Source of the DNA: Pseudomonadota bacterium
Lineage (GTDB): Bacteria; Pseudomonadota; Gammaproteobacteria; Acidiferrobacterales; UBA6901
DNA: 64,000 nt
NCBI GenBank assembly: GCA_021783175.1
Contig: JAJXUF010000009.1
Span: forward strand, 3,115 to 67,114
Reading direction: 5' to 3'
Program-made: the position numbers and the translations under genes
Shown: positions 1 to 9,128 of the stretch, in pieces
How positions within the stretch are numbered: position 1 is the stretch's first letter
How the letters are laid out: each line of letters begins with the position of its first letter
Notes under the pieces: model-generated
What the model saw: only the letters and a program-made list of their open reading frames with translations
What the model was told of the DNA's origin: nothing
The model's database searches: none

Positions 1-596
1 TCACCGGCGATCTCCAGACAAACCATTTGTGCTGCAACAAGATCGTGCGTGAAACGCGCATTACTGAATCCGACACGGCCAAAGAATTCATGTTTCGACA
101 ACTCCCTAATGAAATCTCGCATCCTTCCGGGGTAAGCATTCCGCTTTTCCTGTGCCTTGAGGGTAGTGCCGTTCTGAAGGCGAAGGAACATTTCACGGAC
201 TTCGTCTTCGTCCGTATCCTCAAGGACAACCACATCTAAAGCATATACGTCGAACCGCATGCGCAGTTCATCGGGGAGATCATTGTATTTACAGTTGGCG
301 ATATCTTCGCCATCAATTTGATCTGCATCTTTTGGGAGCTTGAATCCACCATCAAAGAATTCCCATATGGTTCTCAGACGCTGCTGTCCGTCGACGACGT
401 CATACGTATCTGGCTTCGAGCCAGTCTTCCGCCAATACAGCTTAGGTACGTCGAAGTCACGCAGGATGGTGTCAATCAGTAGTTGCTTCTGGCCCGCGCT
501 CCAGACTGCTGGGCGCTGGAAATCGGGATTTGTATCAATTCTTTCCCGAATTCCGTAGGTTGTTCTTAGCGGCCACGGTTTTTTGTTTGCTTTCAT
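1..596 (-). CDS. DUF262 family protein, C-terminus cut by window edge
   Basis: Leftward gene with its ATG at 596-594; 198 codons are visible and the frame stays open to the left edge. The visible part carries the DUF262 hallmarks: DFQRPAVW at residues 25-32 and DGQQRLRTI at 69-77, followed by a long acidic helical stretch. DUF262 is the N-terminal ParB/sulfiredoxin-like domain of GmrS-type modification-dependent restriction enzymes and of several defence proteins, often followed by a DUF1524 HNH domain. Whether that domain is present cannot be seen here. A defence role is inferred from the family and from the HNH, GIY-YIG and IetAS genes nearby. Confidence 0.85.
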   Translation of the reverse strand, partial: MKANKKPWPLRTTYGIRERIDTNPDFQRPAVWSAGQKQLLIDTILRDFDVPKLYWRKTGSKPDTYDVVDGQQRLRTIWEFFDGGFKLPKDADQIDGEDIANCKYNDLPDELRMRFDVYALDVVVLEDTDEDEVREMFLRLQNGTTLKAQEKRNAYPGRMRDFIRELSKHEFFGRVGFSNARFTHDLVAAQMVCLEIAG

Positions 597-603
597 ATCT
601 AAC

Positions 604-855
604 TCACTGCCTAGTTGTGTGGGCGTAGTTCTTCACTCGCGCGTCCCGCTTCGCTCGAAATCCATGGTCGAGTTGTCCATAGCGCATCTGTATTGGGCTG
701 GTGAGTTCGTCACTAGATTTCACGTGGCGCTCGTGATTGGCGACTTCGCGCACGCTGCGGATACTAGCCTTATCTGCACCGCGCGCTAACCATTCGGCCG
801 CGTTTAGCGGCTTTTCAATTTCCGCACGGACTTCTTGTTCTGTCTGTGGAACCAA
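604..855 (-). CDS. small ORF ending 7 nt before the DUF262 gene (doubtful)
   Basis: An 83-codon frame beginning with TTG that stops seven bases before the DUF262 start. The product would be charged and soluble, rich in Arg, Glu and Lys, with no motif I recognise. The close spacing would allow translational coupling to the DUF262 gene, which is the only argument in its favour. There is no strong ribosome binding site, only a run of G residues, and the start is a rare codon. It may be chance. Confidence 0.22.
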   Translation of the reverse strand: MVPQTEQEVRAEIEKPLNAAEWLARGADKASIRSVREVANHERHVKSSDELTSPIQMRYGQLDHGFRAKRDARVKNYAHTTRQ

Positions 856-1656
856 CCACCCCCCCTACTTAAACTATGTTCTTTTTACGTCCGGTAAACC
901 CCCGTCTCGGACCACCTGATTACTCCCGCCTTGCCAGATCGCCCGATAAGCGGGCCAATAGCGGTCCTTCGAATTTGCTGTGAAAACTCTTAGTTCGTGA
1001 TGGGCCAATCCGTGTAATTGGAGTGAGCCGGATGGTCTTTTCTGCTGAAGTTCGCTGACTACGTATCGATCCAATCGACACAGCGGATCCGCGTAATAAC
1101 GGAGATTTCGCGACAAGACATCCCTCTCCTTTTCTTACCGTTTTCCAATACTTGTCGATGCCCTTAAATACTTTTTCTACGTCCCCGAAAGGATCCTAGA
1201 TCATTGCCCAAATAAGATAAAGGCTTCTGGCGGACGGCCCTGGCGATACGGCGTTGCTAGAGATATTGCCGACCCTATTTGCAAATCGCAGACTAGCGAC
1301 CTTGGATCAAAATGCGGATTTTTGTAGGCAAATACACAACCAACTAAAAGCCTTGCTGTATTGCTGACAGCGAAATATGTGAACTGCGACGTCCGAAAAG
1401 CTGGCCGAAATCTAGAACGCAAATCTTCACCCTATTGCATCGCGCCCCACAGGCTACCTGCGGCTGCGCTGGCGGTGTTCACTGACAATTCAATCGCAGC
1501 CCATCTCATCCGTGCTAAAGTCCAATGATGATGCCTCCTGCCAGGTAGTCGCATGAAAGGTTCGAGGCCATCAGACGCGCAAATAACTAGAATAGATCCA
1601 GACTCTAAACTACCAGAACCCATTCAAGTTCAGTCGAGCGATAGGGAGCGAAGCAG
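856..1656. other. about 800 bp without a convincing gene
   Basis: Short frames exist on the minus strand (874-1116, 1201-1422, 1432-1623), but none has a good start context, recognisable domain or continuation. I see no tRNA, hairpin array or mobile-element end. It may hold the promoter of the lipoprotein gene at 1657 and decayed remains of older genes. Confidence 0.5.
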
Positions 1657-2250
1657 ATGAATACCACATTCAGGATCGGCTTCATATTTTGTCTTTTGGT
1701 ACTTTCAGGTTGCGTCTCAACCGCCGTTCAGGCTCCGCTTGTACAGCCGGCCCAAGGCACCTTGGGCGCGAAGGAAGTCGTGGTCGACAATCCGACTTCA
1801 GCCGAGAAATTCAATCAAAACTACTTTATACCCCTGCCGATGGCGAATTCGATTGCACTTGATCTGGCAAAGCGCTTTCCCTCAATTCAGATCGTTCGGC
1901 CACAGCACTATCAGACCGTCACAAGGCCCATGCAACGATCGAATCTTCTTTTTTCCCCAAGTGGAGCTGCGGGAGACTATGTAGAATTGCAATTGGAGGT
2001 GACATCATGGAATCCGGGTAATGCCGTTGCACGATGGCTGACTTCAGGCATTTCCAATTCAGGAGAGGCCAGCCTGTCGGTAAAGGCTACCGTGGTGAAA
2101 GTTTCGGCTGACGGTACAAAAAGCCCTCCGCTAGCGCAAAGTGTCTTCACCACCGCATCAACAGGCAACTTGCTGGTAACCGGGAATGCGCAGACCCCAT
2201 GGGCTCGAGCGGCCAGCGAAATTGCCAAATGGGTCGGAAATCAATTGTGA
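1657..2250 (+). CDS. predicted outer-membrane lipoprotein, unknown function
   Basis: A 197-residue protein with a lipoprotein signal peptide: Met-Asn-Thr, a hydrophobic core, and the lipobox LSGC with Cys at residue 19. The residue after Cys is Val, not Asp, so outer-membrane sorting is expected. The mature part has no family I can name with certainty; its alternating beta-rich pattern and the late stretch of small residues resemble DUF4410-type lipoproteins, but that is only an impression. The GGGAGCGAAGCAG sequence before the ATG is a plausible ribosome binding site. It stands alone, facing right, in an otherwise leftward defence-like region. Confidence 0.8.
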   Translation: MNTTFRIGFIFCLLVLSGCVSTAVQAPLVQPAQGTLGAKEVVVDNPTSAEKFNQNYFIPLPMANSIALDLAKRFPSIQIVRPQHYQTVTRPMQRSNLLFSPSGAAGDYVELQLEVTSWNPGNAVARWLTSGISNSGEASLSVKATVVKVSADGTKSPPLAQSVFTTASTGNLLVTGNAQTPWARAASEIAKWVGNQL

Positions 2251-2268
2251 GCGAGTCAACGTAACTTA

Positions 2269-2304
2269 GAAGTGGCGAGGCATTCGGAAGTGGCGAGGCA
2301 TCCG
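2269..2304. repeat. two tandem copies of an 18-bp unit
   Basis: The unit GAAGTGGCGAGGCATTCG at 2269-2286 is followed at once by a copy at 2287-2304 that differs by one base (T to C near the end). It starts 18 bp after the stop of the lipoprotein gene. No function is evident. Confidence 0.8.
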
Positions 2305-2381
2305 CCACCGCATTGTAGGCGTATTAACCGATGAGCGGCGCAGCCGCACTGGCAGTACATTGATAATTGGGGAGTCAGATC

Positions 2382-2546
2382 ATGACTCGGTCCATTCTGA
2401 GTATTGTCGGCAGCGGCTGGGTATGCCTGTCAAGCAGTGCTGAAAATCTCTCGCGATCCGAGGCCGCGAAGCTCGGTCGTGTAATCGACCCAATACGAAG
2501 TGCTGAGGATATGGTACGCGCGGCAATGCTGGGATTGCCGGAATGA
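2382..2546 (+). CDS. small hypothetical protein (54 aa)
   Basis: A 54-codon frame with ATG at 2382, preceded by GGGGAG seven bases upstream, a good ribosome binding site. The product starts with a short hydrophobic segment (SILSIVGSGWVCL) followed by a charged helix-like stretch. No family is recognised. The good start context is the reason for listing it; it could be a fragment of a larger gene or chance. Confidence 0.3.
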   Translation: MTRSILSIVGSGWVCLSSSAENLSRSEAAKLGRVIDPIRSAEDMVRAAMLGLPE

Positions 2547-3169
2547 CTTGTCCGGCAGTTTTCGGACCACCTAATTCTTGAGACGATCCTCAAGACGATG
2601 GCGGAATTGCGTAGGCAGAGTCGACTGCCGGCGCAGCCGGCGAATCAGGAGCACTGACGCTCGTCTCTGCGCCGCAGTCTTTGTTGATCAAGTCAAGTTC
2701 CATCAAGCATTATGCAAGTACGGAACGCCCTGGCGGCCCGCCTCCGGCGGTTCCGTAGAACGGAAATTTCCGGCGGAAAATACTTTCCGACGGGAATTTT
2801 CCGTCGAATTTCCACTGCGGCGATGTTGCATGGTTATGTGCAGTTTACTATGCTGAACCTCCTTGTATCGCTAAGGAATTCAATCGGAAATTTTGCAAGG
2901 CTTTGTCGCGGAACTCGGGCGGGGAATTAGGCGGCTTCGCCGCGCGCTACGCGCCTATCCCCTGCGCCTCGGGCGGTGGCTTAACTTCGCTAAGCGCACG
3001 CCCGCGGCCCTCGTTCCGCGACACTGCCGGCACTAAATACTGACTCGTCCCTAAGTCAGGGGACAACGGTACGGGCCAGCGCACGATAAGATCGCGATCT
3101 CGGACTACAAACTTTAGATGAACACACCATCATGGACCCCGACCTACGGAGGCAGGATGGGCTACTGCT
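2547..3169. other. non-coding stretch with palindromic motifs
   Basis: No convincing gene. Between about 2757 and 2815 there are several near-palindromic GGAAATTTCC / GGAATTTTCC type motifs. Between about 2930 and 3000 there are short GC-rich stem-loops such as GCGGCTTCGCCGC, GCGCGCTACGCGC and GCTTAACTTCGCTAAGC. These look like REP-type intergenic repeats or remains of a small transposable unit. Confidence 0.4.
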
Positions 3170-3286
3170 GACGCGCTCGCAGTTCGCATTGGTCATCGGG
3201 CTGTGTGGTGGGGATTTCGCAATGCGCAGCCCAACCCTGGCGATAGACTCATCGAAGTGCTTGGTGAAGATACTGCCAATCCGGTT
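3170..3286 (-). pseudogene. fragment of a DDE integrase-type (IS3/IS481-like) transposase
   Basis: On the minus strand about 39 codons read like the catalytic core of an rve-type transposase: IFTKHFDES, then VGLRIAKSPPHSP, then NANCERV. The SPPHSP...NA.CERV pattern, with the Glu that completes the DDE triad, is typical of this superfamily. The match breaks off abruptly on both sides and the flanking frame is nonsense, so only this piece survives. No terminal inverted repeats are visible. Confidence 0.6.
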
Positions 3287-3579
3287 TGTTGCAAGGTTGC
3301 AGCACGCTCGAGGCGCGTGGTGACCCCGCAGCGCATTCGCTTTCTCGCGGCAATTTGTCCGGCCCCCTACGGGTGATGACACGGGCGCCGCGCGCGTGCC
3401 ACGTTCGGCAAAACGCGCCCGCGAAGTCGGAAAGACGCGCGTTATGCCGACAGCCCGCGGCCACGCTACTCCCACCGGCGTGACGTGCCGTAGTGACGTC
3501 ACCCACATCGGCAGTGCGAACCATGTGGCCGCATTGCGGAGCCCCTCGATCCTGCGCAAGCGGGAGGATGGGGCGTTTC

Positions 3580-4668
3580 TCATAGGTGAGACGGCGGTTC
3601 CGGCATGTAGATCGACAATTCTTGTTCCCAACGCCCCAATCCCTTCACATCCAATTCGAACCGTACCGGCAACCAATTATTTGGGGACACCTCCGTAAGA
3701 ATTTCTACCCTATGCACGCGCTCGACACATAACAGCGGGGTGTATTGAATCTTCCTGAGCGGATCGAAATGCGGGATTGCGGCCTGGCGAATGACCTCCA
3801 ACTTGAAGAGGTCGTCGAACCACGGAGAACCGCGCAATAAGGAATAATATTCTGCAAGCCGAGTACCGAAACCACGGCTCCACGGCATTTCGCCTCTATG
3901 TATTGATAGGACATTTTGAATCTTCTGCGGTAGCGCCTCGATGCCGCGAACCATCTGAATATCACCATTTCTAAAATTGAGATCGTTGGCGATATCGGCG
4001 GGGAGTTCGGTGGCCTTGGTGCGCTCGAACGGTGGGTATACGGGGCATTGGATCAACGTACCCTTCTCACCGTTTGTTAGACTCGGGGTGCCGGCAAGGG
4101 CGCGCCCATCACCAAAGCAATTAGCAAGAATGTAGCGATCCGAATAGTGACCGCTTTTAAAGCTGTCGATGAAAGCCACAAGAGAACTGAGATCGCCGAT
4201 AACGTAGTGCCTTATCAAAAATTGCCACTCGGCTTCGCGGACACCCGCAAAATCGCCTAAGAAAACCACATCCGGTCCGACCGCAACAAGATCCGCCGTC
4301 GGCGCCGACCCAGGAATCTGCATCCGCAATTCGGTGGCGCACTGCGCTTCGTGATGGGTCTTCATGCTCTCGAGCACTTCGACCGTGTAGGCCGATAAAT
4401 CGCGGTCGATCATGTCGGCATGCGTGGCACACAACCATATGGCATTCCCGATACCGGAGCGTTCTTCCGGCAACATCGATGGATCGTATCTCGGACCGCC
4501 ATGTGCTGCCGCCCGAATGTGTGCGGCCTTACCGATATTCACCGCATGTCCAGACTCTTCACTTGGACCCACAGTGGGTCGATTGCAATCCTTAAATGAA
4601 CAGCGATAGCTAGCACGCAAAGCGATCGTCTGTTTTACCTTTTGGGTGAAATCATCGCGATTGGCCAT
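3580..4668 (-). CDS. HNH-type nuclease-domain protein with unknown C-terminal region
   Basis: A 362-residue protein from ATG 4668; GGGAG five bases upstream supports this start over the in-frame TTG at 4680. Residues 20-90 form an HNH/zinc-finger-like module: Cys23 and Cys28, then AAHIRAA with His50, Asn75, and LCATH with Cys80 and His83. The remaining ~270 residues are unrecognised and may carry sensing or effector activity. Its start lies 13 bp after the stop of the upstream HNH-like gene, so it is the third gene of a three-gene operon (5459-6439, 4681-5442, 3580-4668). Nuclease activity is inferred from the motif; the defence role is inferred from context. Confidence 0.8.
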   Translation of the reverse strand: MANRDDFTQKVKQTIALRASYRCSFKDCNRPTVGPSEESGHAVNIGKAAHIRAAAHGGPRYDPSMLPEERSGIGNAIWLCATHADMIDRDLSAYTVEVLESMKTHHEAQCATELRMQIPGSAPTADLVAVGPDVVFLGDFAGVREAEWQFLIRHYVIGDLSSLVAFIDSFKSGHYSDRYILANCFGDGRALAGTPSLTNGEKGTLIQCPVYPPFERTKATELPADIANDLNFRNGDIQMVRGIEALPQKIQNVLSIHRGEMPWSRGFGTRLAEYYSLLRGSPWFDDLFKLEVIRQAAIPHFDPLRKIQYTPLLCVERVHRVEILTEVSPNNWLPVRFELDVKGLGRWEQELSIYMPEPPSHL

Positions 4669-4680
4669 CGGTACTCCCAA

Positions 4681-5442
4681 TTACTCTTTTTCCGTCGGTT
4701 TGATGCCAGCGTCTCGATAGATCTCGTCCTTCGTCCTATAGTCCCCTGGAAACTGCGTCTCAACCGGCAACACATTCATTCGGACTTCCACCTCCACCTG
4801 TTCGTCGTAGCGATATGTCGCAAAATGTGAAATTTCAGCAAGCCGGTCATCGGGCGGGTCAGAGTTGATTGTCATCACGTAGCCGAATGGCGGGTAGTTA
4901 ATCTCAGAAGGCAGAATCATCTGATGACTCTTTAATCTGAGCATGGCCACCCCACCAATCGCGCGCGATTTGCTGCTTGTGTTGTAGTACAGGAAGAAGC
5001 GATACGTGGGCGGCAGGAACTTATGTTCCCGGTTCAAAACGAATCGAACGAGTTCTTGATGCTGTTGGCGGAACCCGTCTCCGTTTACCGAGAAGAACAT
5101 CGTCACGATTTGCTTCAGAACCCGTAGTGGATATAGACGGTGTAAGTACATGAAACGCGGATTGCCGCCCATCCGTTCGAGTATTTCCATACCTTGGTAA
5201 CACCATTCGACAAAATCCTTGCCGTACCATGAGCCTGTGTTGTTATTACAGCGCGGGCACAGCGTGTATCCGCCCATACCCCTCTGCTGAATCGGACCCG
5301 TAGCTACCGCATCAGGCCCAAGCAGCGTATCCGTATCGCGAAATCTGGTTACGCGATGATCGTTGAAAGCGCTTCGTGGCGGAATATGCTCGAAGGAAAG
5401 CGGACCCTCGGTACCGCAAATGTGGCAGATTCCAGTCGGCAT
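4681..5442 (-). CDS. HNH-endonuclease-like zinc protein
   Basis: A 253-residue protein. The N-terminus has CHIC (Cys6, Cys9), then SFEHIPPRSAFN with His19, and later TLCPRCNNNTGSWYG with Cys62, Cys65 and Asn68. This arrangement, two CxxC pairs around an EHIPP.S segment and an Asn-rich tail, is typical of small HNH-fold proteins. The C-terminal two thirds are unassigned. It starts 17 bp after the unknown protein 5459-6439 and is followed closely by another HNH protein. Two different HNH-like proteins in one operon is unusual and suggests a multi-component system rather than a homing endonuclease. Confidence 0.75.
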   Translation of the reverse strand: MPTGICHICGTEGPLSFEHIPPRSAFNDHRVTRFRDTDTLLGPDAVATGPIQQRGMGGYTLCPRCNNNTGSWYGKDFVEWCYQGMEILERMGGNPRFMYLHRLYPLRVLKQIVTMFFSVNGDGFRQQHQELVRFVLNREHKFLPPTYRFFLYYNTSSKSRAIGGVAMLRLKSHQMILPSEINYPPFGYVMTINSDPPDDRLAEISHFATYRYDEQVEVEVRMNVLPVETQFPGDYRTKDEIYRDAGIKPTEKE

Positions 5443-5458
5443 CGGGGGTCGGAATCAG

Positions 5459-6439
5459 TCACACCCATTCCGCCCACCCAAGGTCGCGCAACATCGTTCC
5501 GACACACAACACCGCCAGGTCCGCATCTTTTTCTCGCAATGCATGCAGGCCGTTGCGCCGTTGTTGCTCGGATGGTTTCCGCCTCGGATGGAGACGCTGA
5601 ATGATTTGTGCAGCGCTCACAACGATGCCGAACTTGCTCAGCCTTGGATCGTCCGCGAGTCTTTTCGTGGCCGGCCCTAGATCAAGTTCGTCACTCTTAA
5701 GCACCACGCCTTCTTGCCTGAGGATGGTCAGCACCACCGCCGATGCCAAGTCTCTCGCACAATCGACAACCGATTCCGGTCCCGCGCGGTAAATCGTGTC
5801 AGCCAATTTTTCCAGCGCCTCGTGTATCTTGGCATTATCATCATTTTCGATTGCTGCGCCGCGGAATTCCGGCAAAATGCCGAACAAATTTCTTGCCTTT
5901 AGCGTTACAAGTTCTTCGCCCGTTGAGATTGTCTCGACATCAACCAAATTCCAACGCGTCGAGACCTGTTTGGTGCCAAGAACCACCAGCATGTGCTCCG
6001 GCCGAAAATCGTGCAATTCATCCCGGAGCGAGAAAGACTGAAAGGTAAGTAAATCTGGGACGCGTAGCCGTCCAGTGTGACTATTTAGATTTTGCGAGAA
6101 TGCAGGCGCGATCTCGTTGCGGTACACGGCAAGTCCTTGCAAATTTAACGCAGGATGAGGGCTCGTTTCCCAAGGCATATGAAGCGGGCCTGTATCACGC
6201 CTGTAGAACCTTCCGCGCCTGATTCGCGTTACAGGATCAAAGAAGTCTTCGCGAAACATTATCCGCGCCGTTTCGAGCAATGAGAATCCTTCGTCTGGCA
6301 AGCTTTGCGTAAGTTCCCCGGGAACTTTTGCACCCATTGCGACCGGAGTAACTATAGGCAATGGCCAAAGCCCTCTGCCCTCCGAAGGGCTGCTGCCTTC
6401 AAAAATTAGACGGCTTGATGTTTCAATTCCGAGGAACAT
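5459..6439 (-). CDS. unknown protein, first gene of HNH operon
   Basis: A 326-residue protein from ATG 6439; an in-frame TTG at 6445 is less likely. No family is recognised with certainty. It has no signal peptide or membrane segment. The C-terminal ~130 residues are helical and end in the pattern GLHALREKDADLAVLCVGTMLRDL. This faintly recalls the C-terminal domain of Abi-type proteins, which end in a conserved RN..g.aHG segment, but the key residues differ. As the first gene of an operon with two HNH-type proteins it could be the sensor or regulatory component. That role is inference. Confidence 0.7.
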   Translation of the reverse strand: MFLGIETSSRLIFEGSSPSEGRGLWPLPIVTPVAMGAKVPGELTQSLPDEGFSLLETARIMFREDFFDPVTRIRRGRFYRRDTGPLHMPWETSPHPALNLQGLAVYRNEIAPAFSQNLNSHTGRLRVPDLLTFQSFSLRDELHDFRPEHMLVVLGTKQVSTRWNLVDVETISTGEELVTLKARNLFGILPEFRGAAIENDDNAKIHEALEKLADTIYRAGPESVVDCARDLASAVVLTILRQEGVVLKSDELDLGPATKRLADDPRLSKFGIVVSAAQIIQRLHPRRKPSEQQRRNGLHALREKDADLAVLCVGTMLRDLGWAEWV

Positions 6440-6742
6440 CGTCAATATCTCGACAACATAGTCATGTACCTTTATTCCTTCCGTGGATCACTGGTTTTGT
6501 TCGTACTCTGTTCGAGGAAACGAACAGCGATGTAATGCTGCTACCAACAGAGCATTGCCTTTCCTGCTTGGAATTGGCAACAGGCAATAACACAGTATAT
6601 TTTGCAAAGTCTCCCATGGCGAGAGAGGAAAATTGGGGCTAGGACTTTTCCAGAATATTCCGTTTAAAAATCTGTTTATGCCGTCTCAACTCATTAGTTC
6701 CGCCAACAGCCACCTATAGGCAATCTTATATTCAGGAGTGTC
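6440..6742. other. intergenic region upstream of HNH operon
   Basis: About 300 bp, AT-richer than the flanks, between the leftward HNH operon and a truncated phage gene. It probably holds the promoter of the leftward operon. No open frame, hairpin or RNA gene is convincing. Confidence 0.4.
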
Positions 6743-7405
6743 GGCGCCCACTATGCGCTACACAGCGACCCGGACGAACCCGGGGCGGCGAACCATCGCT
6801 TCAAGGCGGTCCGTATTGACCCCGATAAAGGCACGGCAGCCGGCTATATCGCCAAGTACATTGCCAAGAACATCGACGGATTTGGGGTGGATGCCGACTT
6901 GTTCGGGAGGGACTCGAAGTCCTCAGCCGAACGGGTAGATGCCTGGGCCTCTACTTGGGGGATTCGCCAGTTCCAGCAGATCGGGGGACCGCCGGTTTCG
7001 GTTTGGCGGGAGCTGCGGCGGCTTAATGGGGCACCGGCAGGGATACTCGGTCGGGCCTGGGCGGCAGCCGATGCCGGGGACTGGGCGAGTTTTGTGGAAG
7101 TGATGGGCGGACCGGACGTCGCCCGGAAAGATTGCCCGGTGAAGCTTGCGCGCTTGTGGAGCGACGAACCAAACCGGTACGGGGAACCCTCTGGGGCCCG
7201 AATCTTCGGGCTCGAAGCGGGTCCGGTCACGCTGCCGAGCCGGATTCATGAATGGACCGTGAGTCCGAGACCCCCGGAGAGCGCCGCTACCGCTGACCGA
7301 CCTGCAGAGCACGGTGCTGGGAGTCGAACGGGCGAAACTGTACGCGTTGGGATTTTAACAATTGGCCCTCTCTCTTCTTTGGGGTCCTTGGAGTTCTGTC
7401 AATAA
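6743..7405 (+). pseudogene. C-terminal remnant of a P2-type phage replication endonuclease (gpA)
   Basis: The frame [19 protein letters not shown], then [51 protein letters not shown] and VWRELRRL is characteristic of phage GPA-type rolling-circle replication proteins, including the second tyrosine motif ([10 protein letters not shown]) near the active site. The N-terminal half, with the HUH metal site, is missing. The match begins abruptly near 6743 without a start codon. The last 45 codons after RIHEWTV no longer look like the family. No other phage genes adjoin it, so this is a scar of a lost prophage. Confidence 0.8.
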
Positions 7406-7645
7406 CTGTACGGGCCATTGCTGAGGACCCTTCGGAAACCAAAGACATTCACCGAAACGTTGGAGGCCACAGTCATCATCACCAACAGTATCCTAGCGAA
7501 GTGCTTGATACACCATGCTGAATAAACTCATGTGTCTAGGCCCTAGTTCCTAACAATTTCGGAAACTGACCGACGGACCAGGGCAAAAACCAGCCCGCGC
7601 GGCTTGCGGGTAACTCAGTTCATGAATGATTCAATACTACGTTGA

Positions 7646-8164
7646 TCATTTATATCTGAGGAAAGCACCAACTATACTGCCGACGAAACCACCACCTGCG
7701 CCTGCCAGAGGCACCCACCATTTTGATTCACGCTTTAACTCGACCGCGCTTGCGTGAATATTAATGGCTGCCTCGATAAGCGTCTTTATGTCATTTGGCG
7801 TCAAAGGCGGCCGCACGAGCTTTTCCTTTTCGCCTGCCGGAAGCCCCTCACACGTTTTTTTTGATAGAAGTTGTTGACGACCTACGTGGTACATTTTTGG
7901 TAACTGCCTCCGCCAAACGAGCGACGCAAGGCATCCCGATGTGTCGATACGGAAAAATTCCGGGTGCTCTTCGAATACCCGCTTCCAGTGGTCGGCCTTT
8001 GATTCATCGCCGCTGATACTTACTGACCAACTCTTGAAATTCCGCATATGCAATTCGAAAACCGCCATAGCCTGGATGGCTGCAATGACGTCGGCAAGGC
8101 GATTTGGATTAGTAATATATGGGGAATCGGGCAGCTTTGTCACAACGCCTCCAACGAGGAGCAT
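7646..8164 (-). CDS. hypothetical protein with C-terminal membrane anchor
   Basis: A 172-residue protein. The first ~70 residues suggest a mixed helical fold, possibly winged-helix-like (RLADVIAAIQAMAVFELHM). The middle is charged. The C-terminus ends in one strong hydrophobic segment, WWVPLAGAGGGFVGSIVG, followed by AFLRYK, so the protein is probably tail-anchored in the inner membrane with its bulk in the cytoplasm. No family name can be given. It is the most distal of four leftward genes (9129, 8725, 8261, 7646); gaps of 50-100 bp make co-transcription possible but not certain. Confidence 0.65.
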   Translation of the reverse strand: MLLVGGVVTKLPDSPYITNPNRLADVIAAIQAMAVFELHMRNFKSWSVSISGDESKADHWKRVFEEHPEFFRIDTSGCLASLVWRRQLPKMYHVGRQQLLSKKTCEGLPAGEKEKLVRPPLTPNDIKTLIEAAINIHASAVELKRESKWWVPLAGAGGGFVGSIVGAFLRYK

Positions 8165-8260
8165 CTAACGTGACAAGATGCGGTCCACCATGGCACGTGC
8201 AATAAAATTAAGCACGGTGGCGTACTGCACGTCCGCACCAGCACAATGTTAAAATGAGGA

Positions 8261-8686
8261 TCATAGTTGCAAGCGGTAAATGCTTGCCCGATGCACACCT
8301 GCTGCCTCACACGCCAAACTTACGATAGTCTCCGCTTCTTTGCGGCTAATATTTGTTGCGACCCAATGGTCGAAAACTTTCTCGGTATGCTGGTCCGTTA
8401 ACCACTCACTTGCAATATAGACGTGATCCTGTTGCTTAGCGACGTAGTGTCGCATCTTGTGTTTGCTTCTCATCCATTGGTCATCATCAAGTTTTGCAAG
8501 TTGCGCCATGAAGTCGGCGCGAACACCATTCAAGATCGTGAGTAACTGGATGATGTATTCCTTGAGCGTTCCGGGGATAAAGATCTCGTAGACGTCGCGG
8601 CCGGCTTGGTTCCTGCGCTGAATTGCAAAGCGCCACGGCCGACGAATAAGGCCCACGTGTACCGCGATAATCTTATCCTGAGGCAT
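8261..8686 (-). CDS. hypothetical protein (141 aa)
   Basis: Soluble, basic 141-residue protein without signal peptide or membrane segment. It has a helical middle (LKEYIIQLLTILNGVRADFM) and a C-terminal helix-turn-helix-like stretch around SRKEAETIVSLACEAAGVHR. No family recognised. It lies 38 bp downstream of the 116-residue gene at 8725-9075 and on the same strand, so the two probably form an expression unit. DNA binding by the C-terminus is a guess. Confidence 0.6.
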   Translation of the reverse strand: MPQDKIIAVHVGLIRRPWRFAIQRRNQAGRDVYEIFIPGTLKEYIIQLLTILNGVRADFMAQLAKLDDDQWMRSKHKMRHYVAKQQDHVYIASEWLTDQHTEKVFDHWVATNISRKEAETIVSLACEAAGVHRASIYRLQL

Positions 8687-8724
8687 GCGCGCGACCCCGC
8701 TGCTCTCACACTTAATGTTTCGGT

Positions 8725-9075
8725 TCAGATGTGGGCGGGGTTCATGCGTGTCGCCCGCGACCGGCGGTTAGCGTCCAACTGTGTCATTCGCTCGATTGCC
8801 TTAGTCTGCACTTCGGCCAAACTAGTTACGAGCGCTTCGATATCAACTCGCTCGCCGCGAAACACGACCAATTTAGGGTCCGGATCAAACATTCGAAAGA
8901 TGTCTCGGTTTTTTATGGCATTTCCCCCAATGGCTGCGCGTGGAGCAATCATAAAGAATTCAGTAAGGCTGCCCCGCACACTCAGAATTTCATTCATTCG
9001 CTCAATCGCATCAACAGCATACTCGCACTGCACCAGCAGCTCACTAACGTAGATACTCTCGATGAACTCCTCCAT
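8725..9075 (-). CDS. hypothetical protein (116 aa)
   Basis: A 116-residue acidic-to-neutral protein beginning MEEFIESIYVSELLVQ, predicted mostly helical. The conserved-looking segments FFMIAPRAAIGGNAI and DIFRMFDPDPKLVVFRGERV suggest a folded domain, not chance, but no family is recognised. It lies 53 bp after the GIY-YIG gene and 38 bp before 8261-8686, in the same direction. A role in a small mobile or defence cassette is inferred only from the neighbours. Confidence 0.6.
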   Translation of the reverse strand: MEEFIESIYVSELLVQCEYAVDAIERMNEILSVRGSLTEFFMIAPRAAIGGNAIKNRDIFRMFDPDPKLVVFRGERVDIEALVTSLAEVQTKAIERMTQLDANRRSRATRMNPAHI

Positions 9076-9128
9076 TGTAGGTTAACGTTTCGCTTTGCTG
9101 GTTGTGCCGCATTGGTGCCGACATCTAC

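Noticed and set aside
3056..3676. 206-codon minus-strand frame as a full gene
   Set aside because: Only codons 131-169 resemble a transposase; the rest is nonsense and it overlaps the HNH gene end in another frame.
5459..6439. Assigning the unknown protein to an Abi family
   Set aside because: The resemblance of its C-terminal helices to Abi C-terminal domains is vague and the conserved Asn/His positions are missing, so it is described only as unknown.
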